NCBI RefSeq assembly: GCF_000321225.1
Contig: NW_004450458.1
Location: forward strand, 443,877 to 507,876
Length of the DNA: 64,000 nt
Source of the DNA: Odobenus rosmarus divergens
Lineage: Eukaryota > Chordata > Mammalia > Carnivora > Odobenidae
Direction: 5' to 3'
The position numbers and the translations under genes were made by a program. The first letter of the stretch is position 1, and each line of letters starts with the position of its first letter. The notes below the pieces were generated by a model, which saw only the letters and a list, made by a program, of their open reading frames with translations, was not told where the DNA came from and searched no databases. This document shows, piece after piece, positions 23,561-36,479 of this stretch.

Positions 23561-24214
23561 CTTCAATGATTTTTCCCATTTTATAAAGCCAGAACTCTAC
23601 TAAAACGGATCCCACAAATAACCCAAAGTTATAGTTTTAGGACCTTACTCTACGTCTTGACCAAATCAACTTAATTATCCAGTGTCTGAGTCAGCTATTC
23701 TGTGACTCCTCTCTCTAGTACTAAGATGATTCCAACACTGGGCAGGAGTTGAGCCTGGCATGGTGAGGGGAGAGGAGTCAGCTGCACAGAGGACAAGTAT
23801 GAATGGCTCTCTGCTTATATTTCAAGATGAAATAGAACACTCTTTGGTAAGTCACACCTCTGTTCCCCTGCACTTAGCAGGGACAAAGCATAAACATAAT
23901 CTCCTCTCAGTGTAAGAGAAAGGTGAAAGTAAAACCATGATTCTCTGTACCATTATGTAAGGACTTAAATATTCAGCTCAGGGCAAGTTATTTTCAAAAC
24001 GTTTCAAGATAAAATCACCAAAGGATTCCATGTGACCCTTATCAGCGTCACTTCCAGGGTAAACTTATCATCCTTTCTTTCAGGTAACTTTATACTTACA
24101 GAGCACAATTTGTCATTCAAAATTAAGATTTAAGATACAACTTCCAATTAAAACATTTAAAAGCATGAAGACATTGCACAAACTATTTCTGAAGATAAAT
24201 GATATGTCAAGTAC
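23561..24214. other. Intron 4, 5' part
   Basis: No repeat or gene recognised. It ends at the GT donor of the giant exon (24214-24213). Confidence 0.5.
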
Positions 24215-27200
24215 CTTGCTTAAGTTGCTTTTCCACTTGCTCGAATAGACCAATAAATCTGACTTGGAATGGGTAGTTATTGCTTGACAATATAGTGATT
24301 TTCCAGTCTTCTGTTTTGAGTTAAGGAGAGAAAGAGCAACTTTTGTAGGCAAACCAAGTGGGTTTGGATTACTGGCACTAACTGTCCAATCAGTGTAGGC
24401 TGAAGTTTTCTGGTCATTCTGAGGTAAATGCAATGCCTTCTGCCTCAGTAGGTAACACCATGTAAAGCTGGTTGAGGTCTTCAGGCTGGGGAAAGGCAGC
24501 TGCTGTGTCTCTCCCGAATCAGACACTAAAAGTGTGCTGGTCGTACCTTGACTTCGCTCTGCGATGCTCTCTTTGTCACCTTGAGTTTTAACCCCTGGAG
24601 ACTTCCTTTCTTGGCTATTGTCTACACGTTCCAAAGGGGAAATGTGAATGTTTTCTGCAGGGACAGGTGAATTTCTCACTGCAAGAGTGAGTGATGTGGA
24701 GGACTTGATCTTTTCAAATTCTTGTAGTTCACTTCTAGGTTCTGTAGCTAAAGACTTAGAGTGTTCATATGACAACTTATCAGCTGGTAAAACATCTGTC
24801 AAATTAATAGCCTCACTACTCATTTCAGGTGGAGAAAAAATATCCTGTTCCAATAGCACACCCTCAAGAGGCTCTGTGGTACAAACCTGCCTCACTAAAA
24901 CGGGTTTCTTCTGTTTATTACCTTCACTAGGCCTTGGACTCAATGGCTCAAAGGGTCTAATCTCTGTCATACAAACAGCCCCATTCTCATCTTTAGCTCG
25001 CTTCTGGTGCTTTTCCATGGCAATGTCTAAACTATTTGCTGGGGAAAGCATCCTTTTACTTGAAGCTGAAGATTCTTGCTGGGGGGAAAGTCTACCCACA
25101 GACATTTTCTGGGTTATGGACAGGGAATCTGATGGAGAAAAATTCTGGCCCATCTCTGAAAAAGCATTTTCACAAACGAGTTCCTTCTCTGGGTTTGGCA
25201 AAGCATTCTGGTGATTTTTTTGCAATTTTGGCATGGAATTTTGTTCTTCGCTGATTGGCACCATGCTATGATTAGCCTGGCAAACTGGCTGGTTGGAGAG
25301 ATCTTGGGTCACCAGGATCTGTGGCAGAGGTGTGACAGTGGCAAAACAGTATGCTGGAACGTTACTCTGCAGATGCACGGGCAACGCAAACGATGTTGGC
25401 ACCTTCTGCGCCTGACCACCGAGGGGCCCGAGCTTCAGTGGGGGCGGGACACATGAATTAGGCATGGCATCCATTAATTTGGTTGGTAACGCTAATGAAG
25501 TCCCACGATGGTCAACTCCAACTGGATCTGAAAGAACTTGCTTTGGCAAAGAAAGTACAGGACTGGAAGAGCAAGACTGGCTTGAAGTGAAAACCTGACA
25601 ATGAAGTTGGTACTTTGGGGCGAAGCAATCTTTACTTTTAGAAGATACACATAAACTGGGACTTGCATCTGGTTTGACACTCTGTGTAGACACTTGTAGA
25701 GACATCTGTGTGTTTTGGTGGCTAAGGGGGGCGTGGATGTGATTTAACAAATTGATACCAAAAAGCTGGTGAACAGGAAAGATGTTAGTAGAGGTGGAAC
25801 TCGAAGTTTCTGTTCGCTGATCCTTAACTTGAGCCTGGGAGTGCAAAGTGTTTGCAGGAAACTCGGCTAAAGATGCATTAGTGTGCTGAGGGCCCTGAAA
25901 CGGTGCAGCATTCACACTGGGAAGAGCAACTGTTTGGAAAGAGGGTGGGTTCAGAGGAGACACATGACTGTCTGGAGCTATGTTTAAAGATATCTGCCGC
26001 ATCAGTGGACCTCTCCTTCTTTCTAAGAGAGGTACGTGCCCAGTGACCCCCATGCCAGAAGGGGACGTCAGGGGCTGCAATTCAACAGGTGGTGTTGTCT
26101 GAGGTGGAGTTATACTTCCACAGTCGAATGATTTACTTCTGAAATCAGAGACCTCCATGGATGTTTGCATGCAGCTAATCTGTTCTGAGGCAGCACGCCT
26201 CATTTCCCGGTGAGTTCCAGGAACATTAAGGGTATTTGCACCAGCTGGAATCATGAGGAACTCTGCTCTGTTTAGAAAATCGATTTTGGGGGAAGCCTCA
26301 GTTTTAGAAATATCCTCTACGTCTAATGAGGCAGAGAAACTGGAAGTGTGGGATAAACTACTCTCCCTACTTAGACTCCTGGACAGAGTGGAGTCAAAAC
26401 TTGATTCTGTTGAAGAATGTTCCATCTCGGCAAGACGGAGCCTCTTCTTTTTGGGTGGCAGTTTCTCCGTTGGTAACTTTGACAAGGTTTCACTACGCTG
26501 AGGCCAGCTGAACTTCTCTGATTTTTCCTGATCGTAGCCTTGGGCTTCAAGGTCCCGATCTGGCTCTTCTGTGACCAGAATTTCTGGGACTTGGATGTTG
26601 TGCTGCCGGACTAGTCGGGAGGGCTGTCCTAACACATGTCGTTCATTTGAACTCTTTCTCAAACTGTCCTGAAGTTCTCCTCTCAGAGCATCTGATGATA
26701 GCACAGGCTGGTGAAGGTGAGATGTATTCTGAGGAGGATGGCCTTCCTCTGGGGAAATTCCTATTACTTTCAGAGGCCCGGGCTTCACTGTTCTATTCAG
26801 CTCCTGGAAGGAAACTGGGGAACCTCTTTCAAAAGACTCAAGCTTGTCGAATGAATTGGGTCTGCTCAGTGAGTTTGTATGCTGAATGACTGAGATTCCA
26901 GTTCCATGCCTCTTCAACTCTGTCTTGTCCTGGGCAGCTGAACTTAGGTGTGTCTCCGTGATGGCAGACGGCTTTGGATCCATGGTCTGGTCGGGGCCTC
27001 TGGCAACCAGTTGGATTTGGGGGGTTTGCAACTGTATATTTCTATGCTGCTGGTCACTTGTTATTGCCATATTATGTTTAGACAGAGTGGAAGTGGGGCC
27101 CAGAGAATTCTGAAACGGAAGGCCTTCGGAGCTTTTTGGAGAAGCCCCCCTTTCATTTTGCTGAAGTTCATCATCATCTCCAACACTTTTCATTTTCCTC

Positions 27201-30180
27201 CTTTTTCTAATCTGGGGCGTCTGTTCCCACACCCCTGTGGAACCAGCAACTCTGTAGTGCAGAATCTGAGGCTGTGTGCTATTAGGCACGGGGCTGTGTT
27301 CAGGTTCTCTCACAGCTACCTTTGTTTTTGGTCCGTGCAACTCCGAACAGTAAAATTTCTTATGGTTTTCAAAATTCTCCAGTTTTCTATACCTGTTTCT
27401 ACAGGTTTCACACTCAAACATGGTCCCTCGCCCTTGATGGGACTTCTTTTTCTCTAAATGCGAGCCTGGTGCCAAGGACTTGCTCCTTGCTGATACGGCG
27501 TCACTAGGGGCACCACATCCTTGATAGCTCTCATCCAAGGACTGTCCAGGACCAAGAAGGTGATTTTCATTTGCTGAAGAGTCTTCGACTGCTGACTGTC
27601 TGACGAGGGTCCGGGGATGTGCACTGGGGGGCAGAGAAGTGTTAGGTCCCGACACAAAGACATCATCGTAGAAAGCGCCAATTTTGTCATCAAATGACTG
27701 ACTCCCTCTCAGTGGGTGAGGGGGAGGTATTATGCTCGCAGGTACTGCTGAATAACCTGTGGTAGGCATAGAATTACTTCTTGTAATAGGCAAACAGTCA
27801 AGGGAAGGTACAGACAGAAGAAACACTTGCTTTGATTTCTCAGTAGGGGTGAAAGGGGACTTTGGTATATCAGAGCTTGAGCTTGTTCTCCGTCCCATTG
27901 GTTTCAAATCAAACTGAAAAGAATCTTTAAAAATGTATGACTTGGGGGAATCGATACTTCCTCGTCGTGAGAGAGAGGTTCTCCGTGGCTTAACACTATC
28001 CAGTTGCTTATCATCTACCAAGGCTTCGTTGTCGGAGATAAGCTTTGATATCCGTTCTTCAAGTGTTTTTGTGGCCAAAGGTGGGCGCATCTGACCCGGT
28101 AGAAGCAATGCTTTCTCACTTGTTGACAGGGTTGAGGGTGCTGGTGTACTGATACGAGGTGCAGAGGGCCCGTTATTCTTATTTGAGTCTTGTTCCATGG
28201 TGGGTAACGTTCTGGTAAAGGGAGTCGGCGGACTCGCTGTCTGGTCGGCACTTTCAGAACGTGAAAAGTAACCAGAATCTGTACTTCCTAAACTTCGAGG
28301 ACTCAGAAGTTTTCCTTGTTGCTCTTGGGAGCAGTCGGTAGCCTGCTGCCTTTGTAGTTGGGCATGTACCATTCCTACGTGCGGTTCTTGTTTCCCTTCA
28401 GGCTGACTCAGGTCCCCTTTCTGACGGGACTTCTCGTCAGTCTCTAGGGAGGATGCCCAAGCTGAGTGGGACAGGACACTGGTTCCCTGAAGGTCCTTCT
28501 GCTTCTGTGCACTAGACAGTTCAGGCTTGGGGTCCGTAAGCTTTGGGCTGTCGACTCTTAAAGGGGACACGCTGACAGGGTGGACCACGACTTTTGGTAA
28601 CTCCGTCACAGCTTGGGATTCTGAAGCTTTGTCCTGTAGTGAAAAGTCACCCACCGCATGGTCTGGATTGCTGGGAATGGAACTTGATTTTGGTAAAGCT
28701 TCAGAATTTGATATCATCTTCATTATTTGCACAGGCTGCAGGTCCCTGGAGGCTGGGTCGTTCTGTCTTTCGTCAGCAGCCCCCTCCTCGTCGCTCTCCC
28801 CACTGTCTTCTACATCTGAATGGATACTAAGTGCTTTGGGGGACTCCTGTGACAAGAACAAACCACCAGCATCTGGTTGCAAGACAAGACCCAGTTTGAT
28901 AGTATGTGCATGGGATTTTTTGTGCTTGTACAGATTGCTTTTAGTCTTAAATGAAAATCCACAGGTCACACAGGGATAGGGCCGCTCGCCAGTATGGGAG
29001 CGGATGTGCTTTAAAAGCACGCTAGGCTTTGCACAAGCTCTATTGCAATACTCACAAATATATTTTCCTTGTTTTTTGGGCTTCTGATCTTTCAAAAGAA
29101 GATTGCACATTTGCTCCACGCTGTGGTTAACGACAGAGGCGACAGGAGTTGAACTGTAAATTGGCGGGGGGGCTGACTGTGTAGAATGGGCTGGACTTAC
29201 TGACATCGGTGAAGCAGAATCCATTTGCTGGTTTTGAGGAGTAACCTGAGTTCTACTGGAAGGTGAAGTCAGACCCACAGATGATGTCACTGCTATATGA
29301 TAAACTTGTTCAAGTTTGGCATTCTCTTGATTTTGCAGATTCACCAGTGACCTCGTGAAACCTGAACATGCTGGAGGCTGCTGATTTGGTTGGGCAGGTG
29401 CGGAAACAAAGTGTTCATGCTGATTATGTGAATGAGAAACTGGCTGAACCTGCCCGTTCTTCTGAGCAGCAGATACGTGCACGGCAAATGAGGTACAAGG
29501 AGAAGGCCGTGGCTCAGAAACAAATTCTTGCGGAGTCTGATCTGGGGCCTCCAGTGAGCTGCTGTGTAACTGGGAAGGGGGCCGTACAGTTTTATTTGGT
29601 CTCAGTTTTTCTATCTTAACTGCACAAGACGAGCCCTTTTGTGACAAGGTGCTCAGTTCTGGCTCCATTGCTTTCAGTAAGACATCGAATGCGGTGTTTG
29701 TGTAAGAGGAAGAAGTAGGACTACGAGCGGAGGAGGTACATTCACTATGGTCAGTCCTGGTTTGACTTGACAAAGAACCAGAGTCACATGTTGCGTCCAG
29801 GAAGTCTAACTTGGCGGGGCCGGAGCCTTCCGATCCCCATCTACGCAGTTCAGATGCATGCTGCAGAAACACGGGCTTCTTTGGGGAGACAGAGTCTTCA
29901 GATTTAGGGGCCTCGGCAACTACCCCAGGTGTTTCTCCATTTTGTTTCATGAACTGCTTCCCGTTTTTTACGGGACTAGGATTCTGTTTCCTGTGAGACT
30001 CTGAAGCACTCTGAAGAATAGCAAAAGAGGACTCTTCTGTATTTTGTTTATGTTTCGCCTGAAGAGGATTCCTCAGTGGGGATTTTGGTATTTTTTTCAG
30101 GTGATTCTCAGCTACAATCTTTTTTCGTTTCACACCTTTAAGTGACTCTGAAGTTGCTTTAATGCCAGCCTCTAAGATTT
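24215..30180 (-). CDS. HIVEP1: HIVEP1 giant exon with N-terminal ZAS zinc fingers (exon 4)
   Basis: A single open exon of 5,966 bp encodes about 1,988 residues, most of the protein. The acceptor is TTTTTTTCTTAACAG (AG at 30182-30181) and the donor is AGCAAG|GTACTTG (GT at 24214-24213). The open frame runs past both ends, but the first 25 and last 33 residues of that frame are intron read-through. Visible parts: the N-terminal ZAS pair of C2H2 fingers (KYICEYC to SHAHT, about 29065-28904, linker HTGERPYPC); a lone CCHC-type finger (FECETC to HKKFYC, about 27419-27346); a basic stretch RKRRKMK (about 27205); a PPKKKRLRL nuclear-localisation-like stretch followed by a serine-rich tract (about 26458-26320); and a conserved tail with WCYLLRQK and AYTDWTVSA (about 24470-24217). 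It binds kappaB-type GGGACTTTCC enhancers in the nucleus and is a vertebrate Schnurri relative. No stop or frameshift is present, so this copy looks functional. Confidence 0.98.
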
Positions 30181-30182
30181 CT

Positions 30183-31155
30183 GTTAAGAAAAAAATTAAA
30201 AATATCAATTTGTAAAATGGTATATTATTACCAACTATATACATGTTTATACACATACATCATAAGAAATGATGTTGAGCAAATCGTTTTTATGCTTTGA
30301 TCCACTCATTTATAAGATGTTTCCCACTGGTTTTCCCTTTTCAGGATGAATGTAATGAAGCTAACGATGTACTCTATGCCTCTTACTAGCCATGCCAAGG
30401 AAATGCATGGAAATGAGAAACTGTTAACTCATCATCTGGGGTGAGTAGTTTTTCCCAGTTTCGAGAAAGCATGGAGGTGGGTTATAAGAAAGGTGAAAGC
30501 CGCCGGGCTGTCAAAACACATATAAAAACAGAGAAGAGAAACTGCTGAAGGAGCAGTTCCAAACTGTCAGAACATTCAGAAACACAAGAGATTTCTAAAA
30601 AATCTGCCCATGCCAAACCCCATCCAAGACCTATGCACCCAGAGACTTGGTGGGTAGATGGGTTTGTTATGTTTTACATAGGTTTTGGAATAAGCTTTTA
30701 TTTTTAGATCAAGTTATTTGTAAAAAAAAAAAAAAAAAAAAAATCAACAATGTTTGGCACTCTAAAGAAAAATGCGAAAATTCAACACACAGGCAAAACA
30801 CCCAGAAATACCACACCAAGTTTTAAAGGGATTCTATACACGATCCTACATATGACTTAAACAGAAAGAGTAAAATTTAACTTGGTACTTAAAAATGAAG
30901 CTGAAGTGAAAATAAATGGAAAAACTACACTTAAATCCATATTTCTTTATAGAGACACTACATTGCTAAAAAATTTCTCTTAAGACTTTGAAAAAACATA
31001 TTTTAAACAGATTTTCTGCACTACAAGTTTCAATTTTAGATGAAGACCAACTCTCTCTCTTTTGTCAAAGTGTGTAACATTTACATTCTATTTGCATAGT
31101 TGTTTAAGCTTGGTTTCTCTAGTTGAATTCTAACACTTACTTGGTGCTAAATACA
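30183..31155. other. Intron 3, 3' end next to the giant exon
   Basis: Holds the acceptor tract of the giant exon (about 30183-30200) and an A-rich run at about 30722-30743. Otherwise unassigned AT-rich DNA. Confidence 0.5.
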
Positions 31156-31165
31156 TCGATTCTTT

Positions 31166-31361
31166 TTTTTTTTAAATTTTATTTATTTATTTGACAGACA
31201 GAGACACAGCAAGAGAGGGAACACAAGCAGGGGGAGTGGGAGAGGGAGAAGCAGGCTTCCCACCAAGCAGGGAGCTCGATTCAGGGCTCAATCCCAGGAC
31301 CCTGGGACCACGACCTGAGCCAAAGGCAGACGCTTAATGACTCCAGCCACCCAGGCACCCC
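31166..31361 (-). mobile_element. CanSINE, full length
   Basis: Reverse SINE with poly-T, ATTTATTTATTTGACAGACA and right end CCACCCAGGCACCCC. A 10-bp duplication (TCGATTCTTT) lies at 31156-31165 and 31362-31371. It is the first CanSINE after the gap over exons 4-7. Confidence 0.95.
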
Positions 31362-31371
31362 TCGATTCTTT

Positions 31372-33639
31372 CTTTTACAACTCTGCATGCTCCTTTGCTA
31401 TCTGGCAGTGATGCTCAAGTGGAAAAGCCTGGAGCCAGCCTGACTGCTGCCCTCCCTTTGGTGGAGAGTATGTTCCTAACAGTCTTTTTCTGAGTTGTGG
31501 TCACTCTTCTAAGATTTTGTCAGGTCTCCTTTAACAGGGTTCCTTCTCCTTGTTCAAGGGATGAAGCCCATTCCATCCTGGGTGGGGATGACTCTGCATG
31601 TTGGATCAGTCTCTAAATCCAAGGACTTTGTTGTCGTCATTGTTGTTGTGAAGGGAAAGGATGGTGGGGGGATCAGAGAGAATGTCAAGAGAGGGAGGGT
31701 ACCAGGCCCATCTGAGATGAACACCGCACTATCATTCTAGAGCTGGAATTCAAACAAGTTGTGTGCCTCACTACTGACTGTTGCCTTCCCTCCTCTGGTT
31801 CTCAAGATTTGGGGCAGGAGCACACAGAGCGGACGGGTAAGCCATTTGGCCAGGAATTACAGATAGAAGCCTCCTTGTGGGAACCAATGTGTGGAGCAGA
31901 ACGAAGCGGCAGACCCTTGGGTCTTCAAGAATGAAGCACCCAGGGTAGTTTTTTTCATTGTGATTAATCTCAAATCGATCCAGCGGCGAGTGACACGAGT
32001 TATTTTCTCCTGGCCCCCTGATCTACAGCAGAGAGCACCATCATCAAACAGTGTGGCTATGGCCACAACATCTGGTATACAGTTACTGTGGGCCACCGAG
32101 TTAAGAGGATGCATAGACCAGAACGCCTCAAGGCAGAAGTATAGTCGGGGCAGGGGGTGGGAAGGGGGCAGCTTTTACCAGCAGCACGTGTGCTTTGCAA
32201 TAACTTTATTAAAGGCGATTTGTTATTATGGTAGACTAAGCTGAGAATTAAGAGGATCTGAGAGAAAGACAGACCACGGGACAAGTGGTGGAAGGCAGTG
32301 GAAGGACAGTGCCTTGATGACATGCCCACTCTCCACCAGCCAGCACACAGGCCCACCTTCTGCCCCAAGTGTGGACCCTGGCTCATAGCTGCTACCATAT
32401 GGTTCCAGGGCTGCCGGTATTTTACTAACACTGGGCCTGGAAATGCTTGCTGCACACAACCCTCTCTCCTTACGCAGTGATAACACAGAGTCCGAGTGGG
32501 AAAGGGTGGGAAAGGCTCAAAAATGGAGTCAACCAACTGGTCGGTGTGCTCCTGGAAATGGCTGACAATCAGGCAAAAGCTCCGAGGCCTCACCAGATCG
32601 GATACGCAAACAGGAATTCATGAACACAGACAAATCATGCTGAGGGGACAGACCAAAACTGGCAGCATGGCCACTGGTGGAAGCTTTGATCTGATGGGCT
32701 TCATTAAAAAGCCAGTTCTCCATCAGGTAGGTGGTTGGAACAGCCTAGAAAGATCACAAAGGCCACTTGACCGGGGACGGGTGAATGGTTAGAGAAACAG
32801 TTCCCAAGCTCTCCGTAGCTAAGGCACCAGCACTGTGTCTCCCAAGGCACAAGCCTGATAACCATCAGGGCTCCTATATTTTTTGAAGAACACCAAGGAG
32901 TGTAGAACAGCACCATCAGCTGGTTTCCAGGATTCCTTCTAGAGAATAACAGAATGAAAACAAACACATCTCCTGGCTCCAGAGAGCATCTGAGTTGCCA
33001 GCTAAATATGGCAAAAAATATTCCTAAGGCTGACAGTAGGTATTAGGAACTACAACCTAACAGCATGTTTAAAATCCTGCCTTGGTTGAAGGTCAATCTC
33101 TTTTTTCAGATTTACTCAGAGAAACATCAGTGTGAAAAGCTTCAGGGTCTTCGGAGTCTTGGGGACACAAGACTACTTGTGCTCTAACAACAGAGAGCAT
33201 GCTGCATCAGAGAGTAAGGACACGGGGGACACGGAGACCATGTGCAAGGCCTTTCAGGAGTTCATGCAAGGGTGAAAATGCTACCTTGAACTCAGGTAGT
33301 GACAGTGGGCCTCTCAGCTGATCCAAAGCAAGAAAGCCTAAGAAAGGTCTGCCGAAGATTCTGCTGAGTTTCCCATCTTTATCTAGGAGGCCTGAGCTGG
33401 TTTGTGAGAGGGGGAAAAAAAAAAGCAACTCACTCTCCATCCCACCAAATCTCAAACTTGATATACATGTGTAGAATCGTAAAGTGTAGCTGCAAATCCA
33501 GGACTAGAAATTTTCAACAGAGAAATGGTTAGGCTAATTACAGCAGAGGCACTTAACGTTACACATCCATTTAAAATAATTACAAAGATTACACAGCAAT
33601 ACGAAAATTATGATCTATTAAATATAGATGCATATTCTT
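31372..33639. other. Intron 3 unique-looking stretch
   Basis: About 2.3 kb of more balanced base composition with many overlapping short open frames on both strands (largest 178 codons, minus, 32057-32593). No frame resembles a known protein and no splice-consistent coding segment of HIVEP1 is present. Confidence 0.45.
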
Positions 33640-34060
33640 TTCTTTCCCTAGAGAAAAGTCTGGGCTAGAGGCACAGATTTGGGAGTACACAGAGAGAGTT
33701 GTTTTTGTAAAAGGACATACATGATAAGCCAGAGAGAATATACGGTAGACAGAGAAGTCTGACTCAGCACCTTGGGTAATCCCTCTATGTAGGGTGAAGT
33801 AGAAATGAAAGGAAACAAGGGGTAATAAGAAAGACAAAACAAAACATGTGACAGTGAAGGGCCCAGGAAGTCAGGGTTTAGAGACTCCAAGAAGGAAGAT
33901 ATGGCCAATAGTGTGTTTTTAAATCTTCCATTCTGAGAAGGAAGAATAAACAGGAGGGTGCTGGGTTTGGTGGTCACTGGGATTAGGAGGACATTGTTAT
34001 GGTTAAAAACCATTTCACAGAAGGGTAAGGAGGGAGGGGGGAGGGCATGATGAAGTAAGG
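33640..34060 (+). repeat. Ancient interspersed repeat, family uncertain
   Basis: Blocks such as AGTCTGGGCTAGAGGCACAG and TTTGGGAGTACACAGAGAGA recall the same old mammalian family suggested at 11640 and 14430. Tentative. Confidence 0.35.
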
Positions 34061-34278
34061 GCCTGTAAACACAGAACACCTTCTGAGAAGTGGCTGTGAA
34101 GGAAAGGAGAGAGGCAGGGTGTCAGTATCAGCGGAAGAAAAGGGCATGGAAGGTTCTTTTGGGATAAGGGGGCGCTGGGTGTGGTTATAAACAGGAAGGA
34201 AAAGTCAGCGCGGAGAGACTGAAAATGTTAAGACATAACAAATAAATTAATATGAGATAAACAACTATACTAGACACA

Positions 34279-34757
34279 CAGGCACACCTTGTGTCATTGG
34301 GCTTCACTTTACTGCGCTTCGCAGAGAGTGCCTTTTTTTTCTTTTTTGACAAACTGAAGGTTTATGGCAACCCTGCATCAAGAAGTTGATGGGTGCCATC
34401 TTTCCTGCAGCGTTTCCCACTTCACGTTTCTGTGTCCCATTTCAGTCATTCTCGCAGTATTCCAAACTGTTTTGTTATTGTGATATTTGTTACGGTAGAG
34501 CTGTGATCAGTGACTATCACTCATGGAAAGCACAGAAAGCGGCTAGCATCCCTTAGCAATACAGTATTTTTTAAGTATATTTTTAAGTTTTTTTTTAGGC
34601 ATAAAGCTGCTGCACACTTACTAGACTATAGAAGAGCATACACATCGCTTTTATACACGCTGGGAAACCAAAACATTCACTTGACTCACTTTACTGAGAT
34701 ACTCGCTTTACTGCGATGGTCTGGACCCAAACCTGAACTACTTGTGAGGAATGTCTG
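34279..34757 (+). mobile_element. Tigger-like (TcMar) DNA transposon, internally deleted
   Basis: The left end reads CAGGCACACCTTGTGTCATT and ACTGCGCTTCGCAGAG, then GAAGGTTTATGGCAACCCTG. The right end is the reverse complement of a Tigger terminus (TTTACTGCGATGGTCTGGAC, then GGAATGTCTG followed by TA). Both termini are present in about 480 bp, so the transposase interior is gone. Ancient and non-autonomous. Confidence 0.8.
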
Positions 34758-34929
34758 TAATCGGGAGGCTACTGTGTAGATGTGGGAACGACTTTTACTT
34801 AGCAAGCAACGGGAAGCCTCATTCAGTTCATCTCCACGTTCTTCCCCTCCCTCACATAATTCAAACATGTAACTTGGCTAAAGAGATGGCATGGCCGTCT
34901 GGCTCTGACTACCTTTTTAACCTCCCTTT

Positions 34930-35365
34930 GTAACATTTCCCCCGTAGTCACTATGTTTCAGCCATACCAGTGAACTTTCTGATCTTCCACCAGGCCCAAC
35001 TCCTTCCTGCCCCTGGGAATTTGTACTTCCCATCTCTTGAAAAGCCCTCCCTGCTCTCAACTCTTTTAAGCGACTGGACCATTTTCAACCTTTAGAGCCT
35101 AACTCTAGGCTGTTCCTGTCCACCCTACCTAAGTAGTTACCCCCTACTGCCTACCCACCCTGTTCATTTCCTTCCTAATCTAAATCACAATCTGGAACGC
35201 CTCGATCACAATCTAAAGTGCCCTACTTATCTATTTACATGTTGTTTTTCTCTACCTTTTGATCAGAATACAAATCTATAAGACACTTTCTTTATTATCC
35301 ATCTCTATGTATCCAGCCCTTAATAGGTTATCAAAGAAATATTTGCTAACGAAAAAATTCTTCAA
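34930..35365 (+). mobile_element. L2 LINE 3'-end fragment
   Basis: Sense L2 3' wording: CCAACTCCTTCCTGCCCCTG, TGAAAAGCCCTCCCTGC, CCACCCTGTTCATTTCCTTC, and a terminal AAATATTTGCTAACGA near 35337-35352. Confidence 0.6.
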
Positions 35366-36479
35366 GTAAGAAAAAATAAGGGATGGATTTAATATCAGGT
35401 GACAGACTAATATAATTCATCACATCAGGAAGACTAACTTAGAAATTCACATGGCCATTCTGAATAAGGGTGAATGATATTTAATTAAATTCAACATCTA
35501 TTCCTTACTTTAAAAAATAAAGCTAAATGAGTCTGCTTCAAGATGTAGACACTTGAAAAGAATGTTGTTCCCACCATAATAACATGAAAAAGCTAGAGGT
35601 ATCACAAAAATCATAACCTTTCTTGAGCCCATCAGAAGTTGAGGTCACAGAGCAACCAAAGCCTGAACTCCATGCAGGGATGCATGAAATGGCTCACCTG
35701 GGGCCAAGCAGGGAAGGACATGTGGAAGAAGACATGAAAGCTATTCAAACAAGCAAGAAATATCATCTAAAACTATAACAAACTGTTAAGGGCTGAGCAT
35801 GGGCTGGATTAGCCTGGCCTCAGATCCGGGGGGAGTCCACACTCACTCCCAGGCTCTCTCCCGTGAGCCTCCAGCAGGTACTCACCCAGATGGCGGGGTG
35901 GGAGACTAGAGAGAGAAGGTCTCCATAGGAGGTGCAAAGGAGGAGGTGCAGCTCCTGGAAAATGCACAGAGCCCAGGGCCCTGAGAGCTTCTCTCATGTG
36001 GAACAAAAACCTTAAACTTCAAGCTGCTGGGCAAAGAGCAACAGATGTGTCACACATGTAAACCCCACTGCAGCTTGGGGAAGGATAGAAGAAGAAACCC
36101 TTTCTCCCAGGGTAAGTAGGAAACTGTCCTGGGACCAAAATCCCATACCAATAAAATGAGAGGTCTGCTACCATGAGAGATGGTCGGGAAGCACAGGAAC
36201 TGTCTAAGACTGAGGCTGGAGCAGGACAAGCAAACAATCCTCACCAACCCCAGCTACCAGCCTGGCAATAAGGAAGGAGCAGTAGCAGTCCACCTGCTAG
36301 GACAGGTAAAGAGGTGGAGACTGCCACTCCCACAATGACACAGGCAGCTAAAGCTGAGCATGGAGCACCAAACTGAGAAAAAACCGTCCAGAACCCCAGC
36401 CCCTCTATAAGCACAAGGAAATGGCAGGTCATCACTAGAATAACTGGAGGCTGGGGTGGCACATGGAAGATATACACGG
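35366..36479. other. Intron 3, probable old L1 5' region
   Basis: Leads without a clear break into the L1/HAL1 block that follows. GC-richer part at 35800-36480 with short open frames that are probably non-coding. No confident assignment. Confidence 0.35.

Noticed and set aside
24113..24214. C-terminal extension of the giant open frame to a stop
   Set aside because: Follows a canonical donor (AAG|GTACTT), and the protein continues in frame in the exon at 21068-20935. Intron retention could use it, but nothing in the sequence supports that.
24648..25214. 188-codon plus-strand open frame, and others such as 26948-27457 and 28527-28979
   Set aside because: Antisense shadows of the conserved HIVEP1 coding frame; no recognisable domain or promoter.
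30181..30256. Start of the 2,047-codon open frame (25 residues beginning MCINMY)
   Set aside because: It lies upstream of a clear acceptor (TTCTTAACAG), is hydrophobic intron read-through, and the preceding protein segment is encoded by the 54-bp exon instead.
32057..32593. 178-codon minus-strand open frame
   Set aside because: Overlaps several other frames on both strands in GC-balanced intron DNA; no domain or HIVEP1 similarity.
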